From Aeromonas allosaccharophila (GTDB lineage Bacteria > Pseudomonadota > Gammaproteobacteria > Enterobacterales > Aeromonadaceae), in contig NZ_CDBR01000083.1 of the NCBI RefSeq assembly GCF_000819685.1, positions 263 to 38,070 on the forward strand: a stretch of 37,808 nt of DNA. Reading direction: 5' to 3'. Below are positions 8,459 to 18,418 of the stretch, piece by piece. The position numbers and the translations under genes were made by a program. Below the pieces are notes generated by a model, which saw only the letters and a program-made list of their open reading frames with translations, was not told the DNA's origin and made no database searches. The first letter of the stretch is position 1, and each line of letters opens with the position of its first letter.

Positions 8459-9361
8459 ATGTTTATCAATAGCAATGGCTCATCATTAAATGCGCAACGT
8501 AATCAGAGCAACATCATCAAGTCGTTAGATATCTCTTACACTCGGCTTGCTTCTGGCAAGCGTATCAACAGTGCAAAAGATGATGCTGCTGGTCTGCAGA
8601 TCTCGAACCGTTTGACCTCCCAGATTAATGGATTGGCTCAGGGGAACCGTAACGCCAACGATGGTATTTCTGTGGCGCAGACAGCTGAAGGTGCAATGGA
8701 GGAGCTGAGTTCCATGTTGCAGCGTATGCGTGTTTTAGCGCAACAGTCTCTTAATGGTGCCAACAATGCTGATGATAGAGCCGCACTGCAGAAAGAGTAT
8801 GACTCCTTGAAAACAGAAATTGACAGAGTGGCAAATGACACTACTTTTGGTGGCCAGCATTTGTTAAATGGAGGTTACGTAGGCTCTTTTCAGGTGGGGG
8901 CTGATGCTAACCAAACCATCACCATAGACATCAACAGTTCATTTACCCTAACGCAAATGGCGTTCGCGACGACTGGCCATGCCACGATAGCGTACAATGC
9001 TGCCGATAACAGTTATACAGTCACTCATGTTAATGGGCCCGGGGTTCCAGCATATGTAGGCAGTATACAGTCCAGACCAGCTTCATTATTGGCTATGGCT
9101 AATCTTGATTATTATATTGAGGTGGTTGACAGCAAGCGCGCAGAGTTAGGAGCCGTGCAAAATCGCTTCGATTCAGTCCTTCGTAATCAAGCAAATGTGT
9201 CGGAAAACGTTCATGCTGCTAGATCTCGTATTAGAGACGCTGATTTTGCAGTGGAAACCGCTAATCTAACGAAGCAAAATATTCTACAACAAGCGGCGTC
9301 GAGCATCCTCTCGCAGGCGAACCAGCGCCCAAGGTCAGCTCTCTCATTATTACAAAGTTAA
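8459..9361 (+). CDS. Flagellin carried by the mutS element
   Basis: Structural subunit of the flagellar filament, exported by the flagellar type III system of the host. The 300 residues include a complete N-terminal D0/D1 region: SSLNAQRN, RLASGKRINSAKDDAAGLQI, NANDGISVAQTAEGAM and DRAALQKEYDSLKTEIDRV. There is a short variable centre (about residues 150-215) and a complete C-terminal D1/D0 region: KRAELGAVQNRFDS, ARSRIRDADFAVETANLTK and LSQANQRPRSALSLLQS. The length is similar to Aeromonas-Vibrio polar flagellins. The usual C-terminal QLPQSALSLL appears as QRPRSALSLL. No other flagellar gene, chaperone or glycosylation gene is nearby, so it is an orphan that would need host FliA and export machinery. 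It has its own sigma-28 promoter. Confidence 0.93.
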   Translation: MFINSNGSSLNAQRNQSNIIKSLDISYTRLASGKRINSAKDDAAGLQISNRLTSQINGLAQGNRNANDGISVAQTAEGAMEELSSMLQRMRVLAQQSLNGANNADDRAALQKEYDSLKTEIDRVANDTTFGGQHLLNGGYVGSFQVGADANQTITIDINSSFTLTQMAFATTGHATIAYNAADNSYTVTHVNGPGVPAYVGSIQSRPASLLAMANLDYYIEVVDSKRAELGAVQNRFDSVLRNQANVSENVHAARSRIRDADFAVETANLTKQNILQQAASSILSQANQRPRSALSLLQS

Positions 9362-9684
9362 CAACTAAACTGTTCATCATCAGTCAGCGTATAGCCGTGC
9401 TCTTGTGGCAGAATTTTATGAAAGTATGCAATCGGAGAACTTCAACTCTCTCCCAAAATATCACACTATTCACTAAGCTAGGTTGATCTTATGCTCACTT
9501 TTTGAAGTCAAATAATATGTAAAAAGCAAAGTTCAACTCCAGAAATGAACATATCTACACTAACTTAGTGTTAAGCCCATTTTTCAAAAAAGTATTTTTA
9601 TACCAACTTCAATACCATTCAAATCTAAATGTTATCGATAGCCACTTTAGATGGGCAGCCAACATACTGTTGCATTTTATTAGC
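9362..9684. other. AT-rich gap between the flagellin and the unknown minus-strand gene
   Basis: No credible gene. Two inverted repeats are visible: ACACTAA-C-TTAGTGT at 9557-9571 and ATCTAAA...TTTAGAT (7-bp arms) at about 9624-9653. They may act as weak terminators for the two convergent genes, but neither has a good T tract. Confidence 0.5.
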
Positions 9685-10290
9685 TTACTTTTTCATGCGA
9701 AGCTTTAACCTTTTCTTTTCTGCTAGAAAATAAATCACACTAGATACCGCCTCACTTTCATAGAAAATCTTGATGTTATCTTTGCTCCATTCGTCACCAT
9801 ATCGATCTTTGTATGCCAGCTTATTAAAGAACTTATATTTATTTTTATTTAAAAAATCACATATCGATTCTTTTCCATCTCCAATATTTTTTTTCCTGTA
9901 CTGTATTATTGAATACATACCATATAGATAAGCTTTGTATCCGAATAAATCATCGAAACATATATCGCCAGAATTAACGCATAAGAAATATGATAATGCA
10001 GCAGATAGATCTGCTGTCTTGAAACTACCTCCATCACCTCTATCTATATATTCAAAACCTGCCTTTTCATAGATATTTTTCAAGTGTTCATGAAGAGCGG
10101 AGTCAACATTCAGCTTTATTGTCTTCATCCCAGATTCGACAATCTTATTCACTGAATTCTGCTTTCTCAAGGTAGCAGCATAGCGGTCTATTGATTCAGG
10201 GGATTCGATAACAGAAACATCATCATCAAACGACTCATCTAACGCATCAAATAGCTCATCTAAAGTTTCCTCCGATTTTATTCCTTTCAT
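9685..10290 (-). CDS. Unknown protein of the mutS element
   Basis: I do not recognise this protein. From ATG 10290 (GGGGA seven bases upstream) it is 201 residues. A TTG at 10320 would add ten. The N-terminal 45 residues are strongly acidic (DELFDALDESFDDDVSVIE), followed by a basic stretch and MKTIKLNVDSALHEHLKNIYEKAG, which might be a small DNA-binding or dimerisation segment. The centre is aromatic-rich (YKAYLYGMYSIIQY), and the C-terminus is very basic (EKKRLKLRMKK). There is no signal peptide or transmembrane segment. It is transcribed divergently from the alpA-rep pair across 404 bp carrying four dyad repeats, a position typical of a regulator. That is inference only. Confidence 0.7.
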   Translation of the reverse strand: MKGIKSEETLDELFDALDESFDDDVSVIESPESIDRYAATLRKQNSVNKIVESGMKTIKLNVDSALHEHLKNIYEKAGFEYIDRGDGGSFKTADLSAALSYFLCVNSGDICFDDLFGYKAYLYGMYSIIQYRKKNIGDGKESICDFLNKNKYKFFNKLAYKDRYGDEWSKDNIKIFYESEAVSSVIYFLAEKKRLKLRMKK

Positions 10291-10382
10291 TCCCCATTCC
10301 CCATGTGAAAAGGCGCACAACTAGAAAGGTACCACCTTACCTCACGGGACTGATGAGATCCAAGAAGATGTAGCAACAGTGA

Positions 10383-10639
10383 TGTGAGCATCACAAAAAA
10401 CATCCTCCTTGTAATAGGCAGTTATTTGTGAGCCTCACAAACCAGACTCGTAATCTGCCGTGACGTACATATCAAAACACTCTTCCACATTAATTTGTGA
10501 ACATCACAAAAAACTTCACATCAACAAAAAACGGTAACTAACACGACAAGACTTTGAATTATATGTGAATTACTTCTACCACCCATATCTAATTACTACT
10601 CTAGCGATAGAGAAAATCTGCTTTTTGTGAGCATCACAA
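10383..10639. repeat. Four TGTGA-N3-TCACA dyads between divergent element genes
   Basis: TGTGAGCATCACA at 10383-10395, TGTGAGCCTCACA at 10427-10439, TGTGAACATCACA at 10496-10508 and TGTGAGCATCACA at 10626-10638. Three are extended by flanking T and A to TTGTGA...TCACAA. Half-sites also occur (ATGTGAA near 10563, TTCACAT near 10515). The spacings (44, 69 and 130 bp) are irregular. They fill the 404-bp divergent intergenic region, so they are best read as operators for an element-encoded regulator or as iteron-like origin sites. They differ from CRP sites, which have a 6-bp centre. Confidence 0.85.
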
Positions 10640-10694
10640 TCACTAAGAGACTCCATCTGTAAAGGGGACATGAACTCTGCAAAGGAGAAGGTTC

Positions 10695-10883
10695 ATGCTC
10701 TCAGACAAAATCATGCGAATCAAAGAGGTTAGCCAAGTATGTGGCATATCCATCCCTACTATTTACCGGAAGATAAAAGCGGGCACATTCCCCTCTGGCC
10801 GAAGACTCAGTAGTAAAACCACAGGATGGCTTTCTTCCGAGATCTCCGAATGGATGCAGTCACTACCTAAAACCAATATTTAG
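10695..10883 (+). CDS. AlpA-like helix-turn-helix regulator
   Basis: 62 residues with the AlpA/MerR-type winged helix pattern: IMRIKEVSQVCGISIPTIYRKIKAGTFP written in parts, followed by SGRRLSSKTTGWLSSEISEWMQS. AlpA-type proteins are small DNA-binding regulators, often activating the integrase or excision functions of P4-like elements. AAGGAG lies seven bases before ATG 10695. It ends 14 bp before the replication gene and is probably cotranscribed with it, under control of the upstream dyads. Confidence 0.88.
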   Translation: MLSDKIMRIKEVSQVCGISIPTIYRKIKAGTFPSGRRLSSKTTGWLSSEISEWMQSLPKTNI

Positions 10884-10897
10884 ACAGAGGAATAGCC

Positions 10898-11680
10898 ATG
10901 AGAAATGACAGATATTTAAATGAGAATTGGGACGAACTTAGCCATAGATTAAGTTGGAAAGAGCTTATGTTTAGAATAAATGCCTTACGGCGCTCTAATA
11001 GTATTGAGGCAAAGCAACTCATGCATAAGCTTCTAGATTGCTCCCCTGAAGAGCGCTGTTGCAGCCTAGCGTGCCCTATATGCATATCAATTGATAGAAA
11101 AGAATATACCAGAAGCATAGTAGAGCTATTTGCTAACTCTCCAAATACGTTGTTTGTAACTTATATCCCCTATCCCATTCTGTCCTCTGACAAAAGGATA
11201 TACGATATAGACTTTAAATTTGTCAAGGATAAGTTTCGATGCTATCTGAAGAACTCTAACATAACCTCATGTGCTGTAGGTTGTGTAGAGGTAGATTATG
11301 ATTACGAAATGGGAATGTGGATTCCTCATATTCATGTTATCAGCGAACAAATTTCAAAGTCAAAATTTAAACATATGCGTAATAAAATCAATAGAAAGCA
11401 TATACCAGCCAGAACGGAGGCTAAAGGAAGACCTTTATTAAAAAAGAAAATATATAACTTAAGTAAGCTATGTAACTACGTTTATAAATTTATGTGGCAG
11501 AACAAACCAAAGAAAAACAACCGAAACGTAATGAAAGATAAAACGAGAATCCCACATGATTTATTTATAGAATACTTAGTGTTCATAGATGGATTAACCA
11601 TGCAAGATCTGGAGTTTCGCTATTGGTTAAGAAGGAATAAAAATGGCCTTTATAAAGAGCCTGTAAATCCAATTGTGTAA
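10898..11680 (+). CDS. Putative HUH-type replication protein (inovirus Gp2-like), 3' end replaced by an IS
   Basis: 260 residues, basic and AT-rich. Visible features: a zinc-finger-like cysteine cluster CCSLACPIC (Cys54, 55, 59, 62), then GCVEVDYDYEMGMWIPHIHV with a His-x-His pair (144, 146) like the metal site of HUH nickases. Tyrosines in LCNYVYKFMW (194, 196) are possible nucleophiles. Rolling-circle initiators of small phages and satellites have this layout; the assignment is by motif and context. The last seven codons (EPVNPIV) are encoded by the inverted repeat of the IS inserted at 11657. Without it the frame would run on after the right target copy as IPRN and stop at 13003-13005, so the alteration is confined to the extreme C-terminus. 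Confidence 0.65.
   Translation: MRNDRYLNENWDELSHRLSWKELMFRINALRRSNSIEAKQLMHKLLDCSPEERCCSLACPICISIDRKEYTRSIVELFANSPNTLFVTYIPYPILSSDKRIYDIDFKFVKDKFRCYLKNSNITSCAVGCVEVDYDYEMGMWIPHIHVISEQISKSKFKHMRNKINRKHIPARTEAKGRPLLKKKIYNLSKLCNYVYKFMWQNKPKKNNRNVMKDKTRIPHDLFIEYLVFIDGLTMQDLEFRYWLRRNKNGLYKEPVNPIV
11649..11656 (+). repeat. Left 8-bp target duplication of the IS256-family element
   Basis: TTTATAAA directly before the left inverted repeat, repeated at 12983-12990 directly after the right inverted repeat. IS256-family elements typically make 8-9 bp duplications. The site is itself palindromic. Confidence 0.93.
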
Positions 11681-12982
11681 CCGCCCACGAATAAGTAACT
11701 TTTTCAAAAGGATACCTTCGTGGGTAAGCAAATGGACCAAGACAAACTCAAAGCACTGGCCGCTGAGCTGGCCAAAGACATCAAGTCTGAAAAAGATCTC
11801 GGCACCCTCACCCAACAGCTGATCAAGCTCACCGTCGAGACCGCGCTCAATGCCGAGATGGACGAACATCTGGGCTACGAGAAACACGCCCCACAAGGCC
11901 GCGGGACCGGCAACAATCGCAATGGCTATTCCGCCAAACGCCTAAAAGGGCAGCACGGAGAGGTCACTATCCAGGCGCCTCGTGACCGTAACTCGTCCTT
12001 CGAACCTCAGTTCGTCCGCAAGGGCCAGTCCCGCCTGACCCAGATGGACGACCAGATCCTCGCCCTCTACGCCAAGGGCTTGAGCACGCGGGATATCGTT
12101 GACGCATTCAAAGAGATGTATGACGCCGACATCTCGGCGGGGCTGGTATCGAAGGTGACCGAACGTGTCATCGAGCAGGTCCACGAATGGCAAAACCGGC
12201 CGCTGGATCCGCTCTATCCCATCGTTTATCTGGACTGCATTGTGCTGAAGATCCGCGCGAACCAGAGGGTGATCAACAAGTCGCTCTATCTGGCACTGGG
12301 CATCAATATGGAGGGGCACAAGGAGCTGCTGGGCCTGTGGCTGGCCGAGACCGAAGGGGCAAAGTTCTGGCTGTCGGTCCTGACCGAGCTGAAGAATCGC
12401 GGCTTGGAAGACATCCTGATTGCGTGTGTGGACGGTCTCAAGGGCTTCCCTGATGCGATTGCTGTGGAGTATCCCCAGACCAAGGTGCAACTGTGTATCG
12501 TCCACATGGTGCGCAACTCGCTGCGCTATGTCTCCTGGAAGGACTACAAGGCGGTGACGGCGGATCTGAAGCAGATCTACCAGTCTGCGACGGAACGTGA
12601 GGCTCAGCAGGCGCTGGCGGCCTTCGGCGAGCGCTGGGATAGCCAGTACCCGCAGATAACGCGCTCCTGGCAGGGCAACTGGGATAATCTGATCACACTG
12701 TTCGAGTATCCCCCCGCCATCCGGAAGGTGATCTACACCACCAATGCTATCGAGTCGCTGAACAGCGTGCTGCGCAAGGCGACCAAGCAAAGGAAGCTCT
12801 TCCCGACCGACGACTCGGCGCTAAAAGTGGCGTACCTCGCGATACAGCAGGCTTCAAAGAAATGGACCATGCCAATCCAGAATTGGAAGCTTGCCCTGAA
12901 TCGCTTTATTATCGAGTTCGGTGATCGTCTGAACGGTCACCTGTAATGGAGTGGGCAGTTACACAGAATTATTTACAGGCTC
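11657..12982 (+). mobile_element. IS256-family insertion sequence (1326 bp)
   Basis: Terminal inverted repeats of 32 bp at 11657-11688 and 12951-12982 start GAGCCTGTAAAT and agree in 26 of 32 positions, with inner ends GTGTAACCGCCCAC and GTGTAACTGCCCAC. It is flanked by an exact 8-bp duplication TTTATAAA. It carries one complete transposase gene. It is inserted in the final codons of the replication gene of the mutS element. Its GC-rich, Aeromonas-like composition contrasts with the AT-rich host element, so it arrived later. Confidence 0.96.
11720..12946 (+). CDS. IS256-family (mutator-type) DDE transposase
   Basis: Catalyses copy-out transposition of the IS. 408 residues from GTG 11720 (AAAGGA upstream); ATG 11732 is an alternative. 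The family pattern is clear: N-terminal LIKLTVETALNAEMDEHLGY, GNNRNGYSAKRLKG, ISAGLVSKVTERV, then the DDE core with YLDCIVLKIR (first Asp), IACVDGLKGFPDAI (second Asp) and TTNAIESLNSVLRKATK (Glu). The C-H motif KVQLCIVHMVRNS between them is characteristic. It is intact and probably active. Confidence 0.96.
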   Translation: MGKQMDQDKLKALAAELAKDIKSEKDLGTLTQQLIKLTVETALNAEMDEHLGYEKHAPQGRGTGNNRNGYSAKRLKGQHGEVTIQAPRDRNSSFEPQFVRKGQSRLTQMDDQILALYAKGLSTRDIVDAFKEMYDADISAGLVSKVTERVIEQVHEWQNRPLDPLYPIVYLDCIVLKIRANQRVINKSLYLALGINMEGHKELLGLWLAETEGAKFWLSVLTELKNRGLEDILIACVDGLKGFPDAIAVEYPQTKVQLCIVHMVRNSLRYVSWKDYKAVTADLKQIYQSATEREAQQALAAFGERWDSQYPQITRSWQGNWDNLITLFEYPPAIRKVIYTTNAIESLNSVLRKATKQRKLFPTDDSALKVAYLAIQQASKKWTMPIQNWKLALNRFIIEFGDRLNGHL

Positions 12983-12990
12983 TTTATAAA
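12983..12990 (+). repeat. Right 8-bp target duplication of the IS256-family element
   Basis: TTTATAAA, identical to 11649-11656. The next bases (ATTCCTCGAAATTAA, 12991-13005) continue the interrupted replication gene in frame to its original stop codon. Confidence 0.93.
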
Positions 12991-13119
12991 ATTCCTCGAA
13001 ATTAACTATGACTCTCTATTCTTATATGATACTTCGTACTGTCGGCTTACTACTAAGCTATATCTATTGATACTAACTAACAACACTGGTGAGTTGGAAA
13101 GGGAGGTTCTCCTCCCTGT

Positions 13120-14418
13120 TTAACCTGTAGTTTCTATTAGTTCATCTAAGTGGTTTGCCCATTTTTGGAGCCACTCGCGACATTCTGAGTTATATCTATG
13201 AAGATTATAAGTCCCAACGATCCCTTTAGGCGCATGCCCCAAAACAGCCTCAGCTATTTCAGATGGACACCCCATTTTTGCCAATCCCGTTCTAACTGTC
13301 CTTCTTAGGTCATGCGCCGTCCAATCTGCAATATCGATCATTCGTCCTTCAGACCTTAATCTCCAAGCTTTTTCACTTAGCGCTTTTTGTAAAATGGGCT
13401 TTTTGGTTAATAATGAAGGAAAAACACAAAGATTATTGTTTAACCTTAACACCTTTAAGTATGCCACCGCTTGGCTGCACAACTGCACATCACGTGACGT
13501 ACCATTTTTAGAGTCTTTAATATGAAAAACATTATTATTTAAGTCGATATCTTCCCAAAATGCCTGACATAGCTCTCCAGTCCTGCATCCCGTCCACAGG
13601 GTCATTCTAAGAATACTTTTTTGGGTGTCAGTAAAACCCGAACTTGGTAGCCATTCTAAAAACCTCTTAAGTTCATTATCATCCAAGACTCTAGAGCGTT
13701 TCTTTGAGGTGATTTTCACATTTGCAAATTTTATAACTCTCTTGGCCAAGAATGCTGGGTTTACGAAATCATCATTTAACTTACCAACCCCAATAGCATA
13801 ATCATAACTGGAACATAGTTCTCTTAAAACAGCACCAGCCTGAACACTAGCACCACGGTCAATTATCCCGTGAATTAACTTCACAATGTCTTTACTATTA
13901 ACTGATTCAACAGGAAAATCACCCAAGACTTCAACAACGTCACGGTACAACATTCTCCTTACTTCCAACTGCCCTTTCTTTTTCCTTGCACCAGCAATAA
14001 CTTCGCCTGATGCGGTATACCGATCCTCAATTCTCCCTGAAAGGTAGAGCTCAACCATATCACCAACAGTAAACGTGTCTGCGGGCTTTACCTGTGTCTC
14101 ATTTCTTCTTAGAGAGCGTTCTTTGGTCTTTTGTTCACGAACGAATGTTGCTGGACAGATCCCTTGGGCTCTTAATAACTTTAATTCAGCCAGCCTGACC
14201 CTAGCTTCTGACAGTGTTAGGGAAGGGAAGGCACCTATAGGTGCATTCTTTTGCTTCCTAGGATCATCCAAGCTATTGAATCTGTAGAAAAATGTCTTTT
14301 TACCACTTTTACCACATCTAACCCTTAAGCCGCGAGACTCCCCAGTATCAGACTTCTCTGCATCCCCAGGCTTCATTGCCTCAATTGCTTTGGTAGTCAG
14401 CGGTTTGTTACCCTTCAT
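13120..14418 (-). CDS. P4-type tyrosine integrase
   Basis: Site-specific recombinase that would integrate and excise the element at mutS. 432 residues. The N-terminal arm-binding domain is of the P4-integrase type (LTTKAIEAMKPGDAEKSDTG, GLRVRCGKSGKKTFFYRF, IGAFPSLTLSEAR). A core-binding domain covers about residues 115-215. The catalytic residues are complete: Arg279 in WTGCRTGEL, Lys304, His369-Arg372 in HDLRR, His395 in LGHAPKG and the nucleophile Tyr404 in GTYNLHRY. GAGG lies eight bases before ATG 14418. It is next to the right attachment site and points away from mutS, the usual integrase position. Confidence 0.95.
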   Translation of the reverse strand: MKGNKPLTTKAIEAMKPGDAEKSDTGESRGLRVRCGKSGKKTFFYRFNSLDDPRKQKNAPIGAFPSLTLSEARVRLAELKLLRAQGICPATFVREQKTKERSLRRNETQVKPADTFTVGDMVELYLSGRIEDRYTASGEVIAGARKKKGQLEVRRMLYRDVVEVLGDFPVESVNSKDIVKLIHGIIDRGASVQAGAVLRELCSSYDYAIGVGKLNDDFVNPAFLAKRVIKFANVKITSKKRSRVLDDNELKRFLEWLPSSGFTDTQKSILRMTLWTGCRTGELCQAFWEDIDLNNNVFHIKDSKNGTSRDVQLCSQAVAYLKVLRLNNNLCVFPSLLTKKPILQKALSEKAWRLRSEGRMIDIADWTAHDLRRTVRTGLAKMGCPSEIAEAVLGHAPKGIVGTYNLHRYNSECREWLQKWANHLDELIETTG

Positions 14419-14465
14419 AAATGCACCTCTATGAATTGATCTTTAGCCGTCACGTCACTCACAAA

Positions 14466-14567
14466 CGTATCTTTTTCTGTAACACCTAGATTATACGCTA
14501 AAAAAGATACGCCAAAAACTACGCTTCTAAGTAAGAAGCTCTGACATGTGATGACATAAACTGACAT
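14466..14567. repeat. Repeat cluster at the right end (possible integrase/excisionase or regulatory sites)
   Basis: Three motif sets lie between integrase and mutS. An inverted repeat CGTATCTTTTT (14466-14476) / AAAAAGATACG (14501-14511) has perfect 11-bp arms. TACGCT occurs at 14494-14499 and TACGCTTCTAAG at 14520-14531, shared with the left end. TGACAT occurs three times with exact 10-bp period at 14542, 14552 and 14562, one helical turn apart. These sites also cover whatever promoter now drives mutS. Confidence 0.6.
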
Positions 14568-14608
14568 GACGAGACACACACAACAAACAAAAAGTCTTTT
14601 AAAAACAT

Positions 14609-17185
<2,577 letters not shown>

Positions 17186-17210
17186 GCAGCTGCCGCCGCG
17201 CCAGCATGCG

Positions 17211-17239
17211 AAAGGGGAACCGCGAGGTTCCCCTTTTTT
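17211..17239 (+). terminator. mutS terminator
   Basis: Perfect stem AAAGGGGAACC / GGTTCCCCTTT with GCGA loop and a run of six T residues, 25 bp after the mutS stop. The A residues on the other side may make it bidirectional for the convergent patatin-like gene. Confidence 0.93.
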
Positions 17240-17275
17240 ATGTTCAGCACGTGATGCTCAGCACCCATCAGCCGT

Positions 17276-18139
17276 TCAGGCCACAGCTCGCGCCTCACTG
17301 CGGGCCCGCAGCAGGCTCTGGCGCCCCTGCCAGTAGCCCTGCAGATAGCCGGACTCCAGCTTGAACGCATCGCGGGTAAAGCGGGAGACCGGAAAATCGG
17401 CCGGTGGCGCGATCACCTCAATCTCGCAGTCGGCAGGGGGATTGGCGATAAAATCGAGAGCCCGGTTGTAGGCCACATCCCGTGCCAGCATCGCCTGTGC
17501 CAGCGCGGGCTGGGTCTTCAGCAAGGCTTTGACCATCCAGCAGAAGCGGGCCGGCTTCTTGCGATACCCGCGCGGTTCGGAGAGCACCACCGTCATCCGC
17601 CGCGCCCCGCGCCGATAAGCCTCGATCACCGGGATCGAGTCGCTGATCCCGCCATCCGCCATGGGGCGGCCATCGACACAGGGGGTCTCGTGCTGCACCA
17701 CCGGTAGGGCGCAGGTGGCGGTCAGCACTTCGTCCATATTGTCGGGGCACACCGGCAGGTAGACAGCCGCGCCGGTCGCCACCTCGGTGGTGACCGCATA
17801 GAAGGGGATGCGGCAGGCGGAGAAGGTATCGAGGTCGAGGGGAAAGCGGTAGCGACTGGTGCGCCAGAGCCAGCTGACATCCACCAGATCGCCCCCCTTG
17901 ACGAAACGCAACGGGTCGAGAAAGTCGCTGCTACAAGCCAGCTCGGTGATGATGTGATGACTGCGGCGCGGCTGCTCGCTCAGATAAGAGACCAGATTGG
18001 TGGCACCGGCCGAGACGCCCATGACGAAATCGAACGGGTAGTGGTGGCTTTCCACGAAGGCATCGAGCACACCGCTGGCGAAGATGCCGCGCATGGCGCC
18101 CCCTTCGACAATCAGGGCGCGAGGGTGGGGATTAAACAT
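17276..18139 (-). CDS. Patatin-like phospholipase (YjjU-like)
   Basis: Predicted serine lipid acyl hydrolase with the patatin Ser-Asp dyad. 287 residues: oxyanion-hole glycine-rich motif VEGGAMRG (residues 11-18), nucleophile elbow GVSAG with Ser43, and catalytic Asp162 in ADGGISDSIP. There is no signal peptide, so a cytoplasmic location is likely. GGAG lies seven bases before ATG 18139. The size and motif order match the E. coli YjjU family of uncharacterised patatins rather than secreted ExoU-type toxins. It is convergent with mutS and shares no operon. Confidence 0.88.
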   Translation of the reverse strand: MFNPHPRALIVEGGAMRGIFASGVLDAFVESHHYPFDFVMGVSAGATNLVSYLSEQPRRSHHIITELACSSDFLDPLRFVKGGDLVDVSWLWRTSRYRFPLDLDTFSACRIPFYAVTTEVATGAAVYLPVCPDNMDEVLTATCALPVVQHETPCVDGRPMADGGISDSIPVIEAYRRGARRMTVVLSEPRGYRKKPARFCWMVKALLKTQPALAQAMLARDVAYNRALDFIANPPADCEIEVIAPPADFPVSRFTRDAFKLESGYLQGYWQGRQSLLRARSEARAVA

Positions 18140-18344
18140 AACAAGGCTCCGTCAGCTGTAATACCTGCCGGGATCGATCCCGGCCCAGTGATGGACGCCT
18201 TCATGCAGAACATCAAGACGCCGCAGCAGGACGGTTCAGGCCCGCATCGGCAAGGCAACAGCCGGATAGATGCAAACGTGAAACCGTGAAGCGACCCCCA
18301 GTATATGCAGCACAGCAACCTTCAAAAAATGAATTTAAATAATA

Positions 18345-18369
18345 AAAAACATGCCAATTTGGCATGTTT
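18345..18369 (-). terminator. Terminator of the first binding-protein gene
   Basis: AAACATGCCAA-T-TTGGCATGTTT (18347-18369), 11-bp perfect arms. On the minus strand the hairpin runs into TTTTTTATT. It lies 50 bp downstream of the stop of the gene ending at 18419. The rest of 18140-18418 shows no gene. Confidence 0.85.
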
Positions 18370-18418
18370 AAACACATCAGCAGATACTGCCCTTTATCCG
18401 GTAACGGAACCATCAGGA

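Noticed and set aside
10383..10639. Reading the TGTGA/TCACA dyads as CRP sites
   Set aside because: CRP requires a 6-bp centre between TGTGA and TCACA; all four copies have 3 bp.
10383..10639. CRISPR array
   Set aside because: Repeats are only 13-15 bp with irregular spacing and no cas genes. No CRISPR array was seen anywhere in the window.
11942..12790. Antisense frame within the IS transposase
   Set aside because: The DDE transposase on the plus strand is complete; the antisense frame has no recognisable domain.
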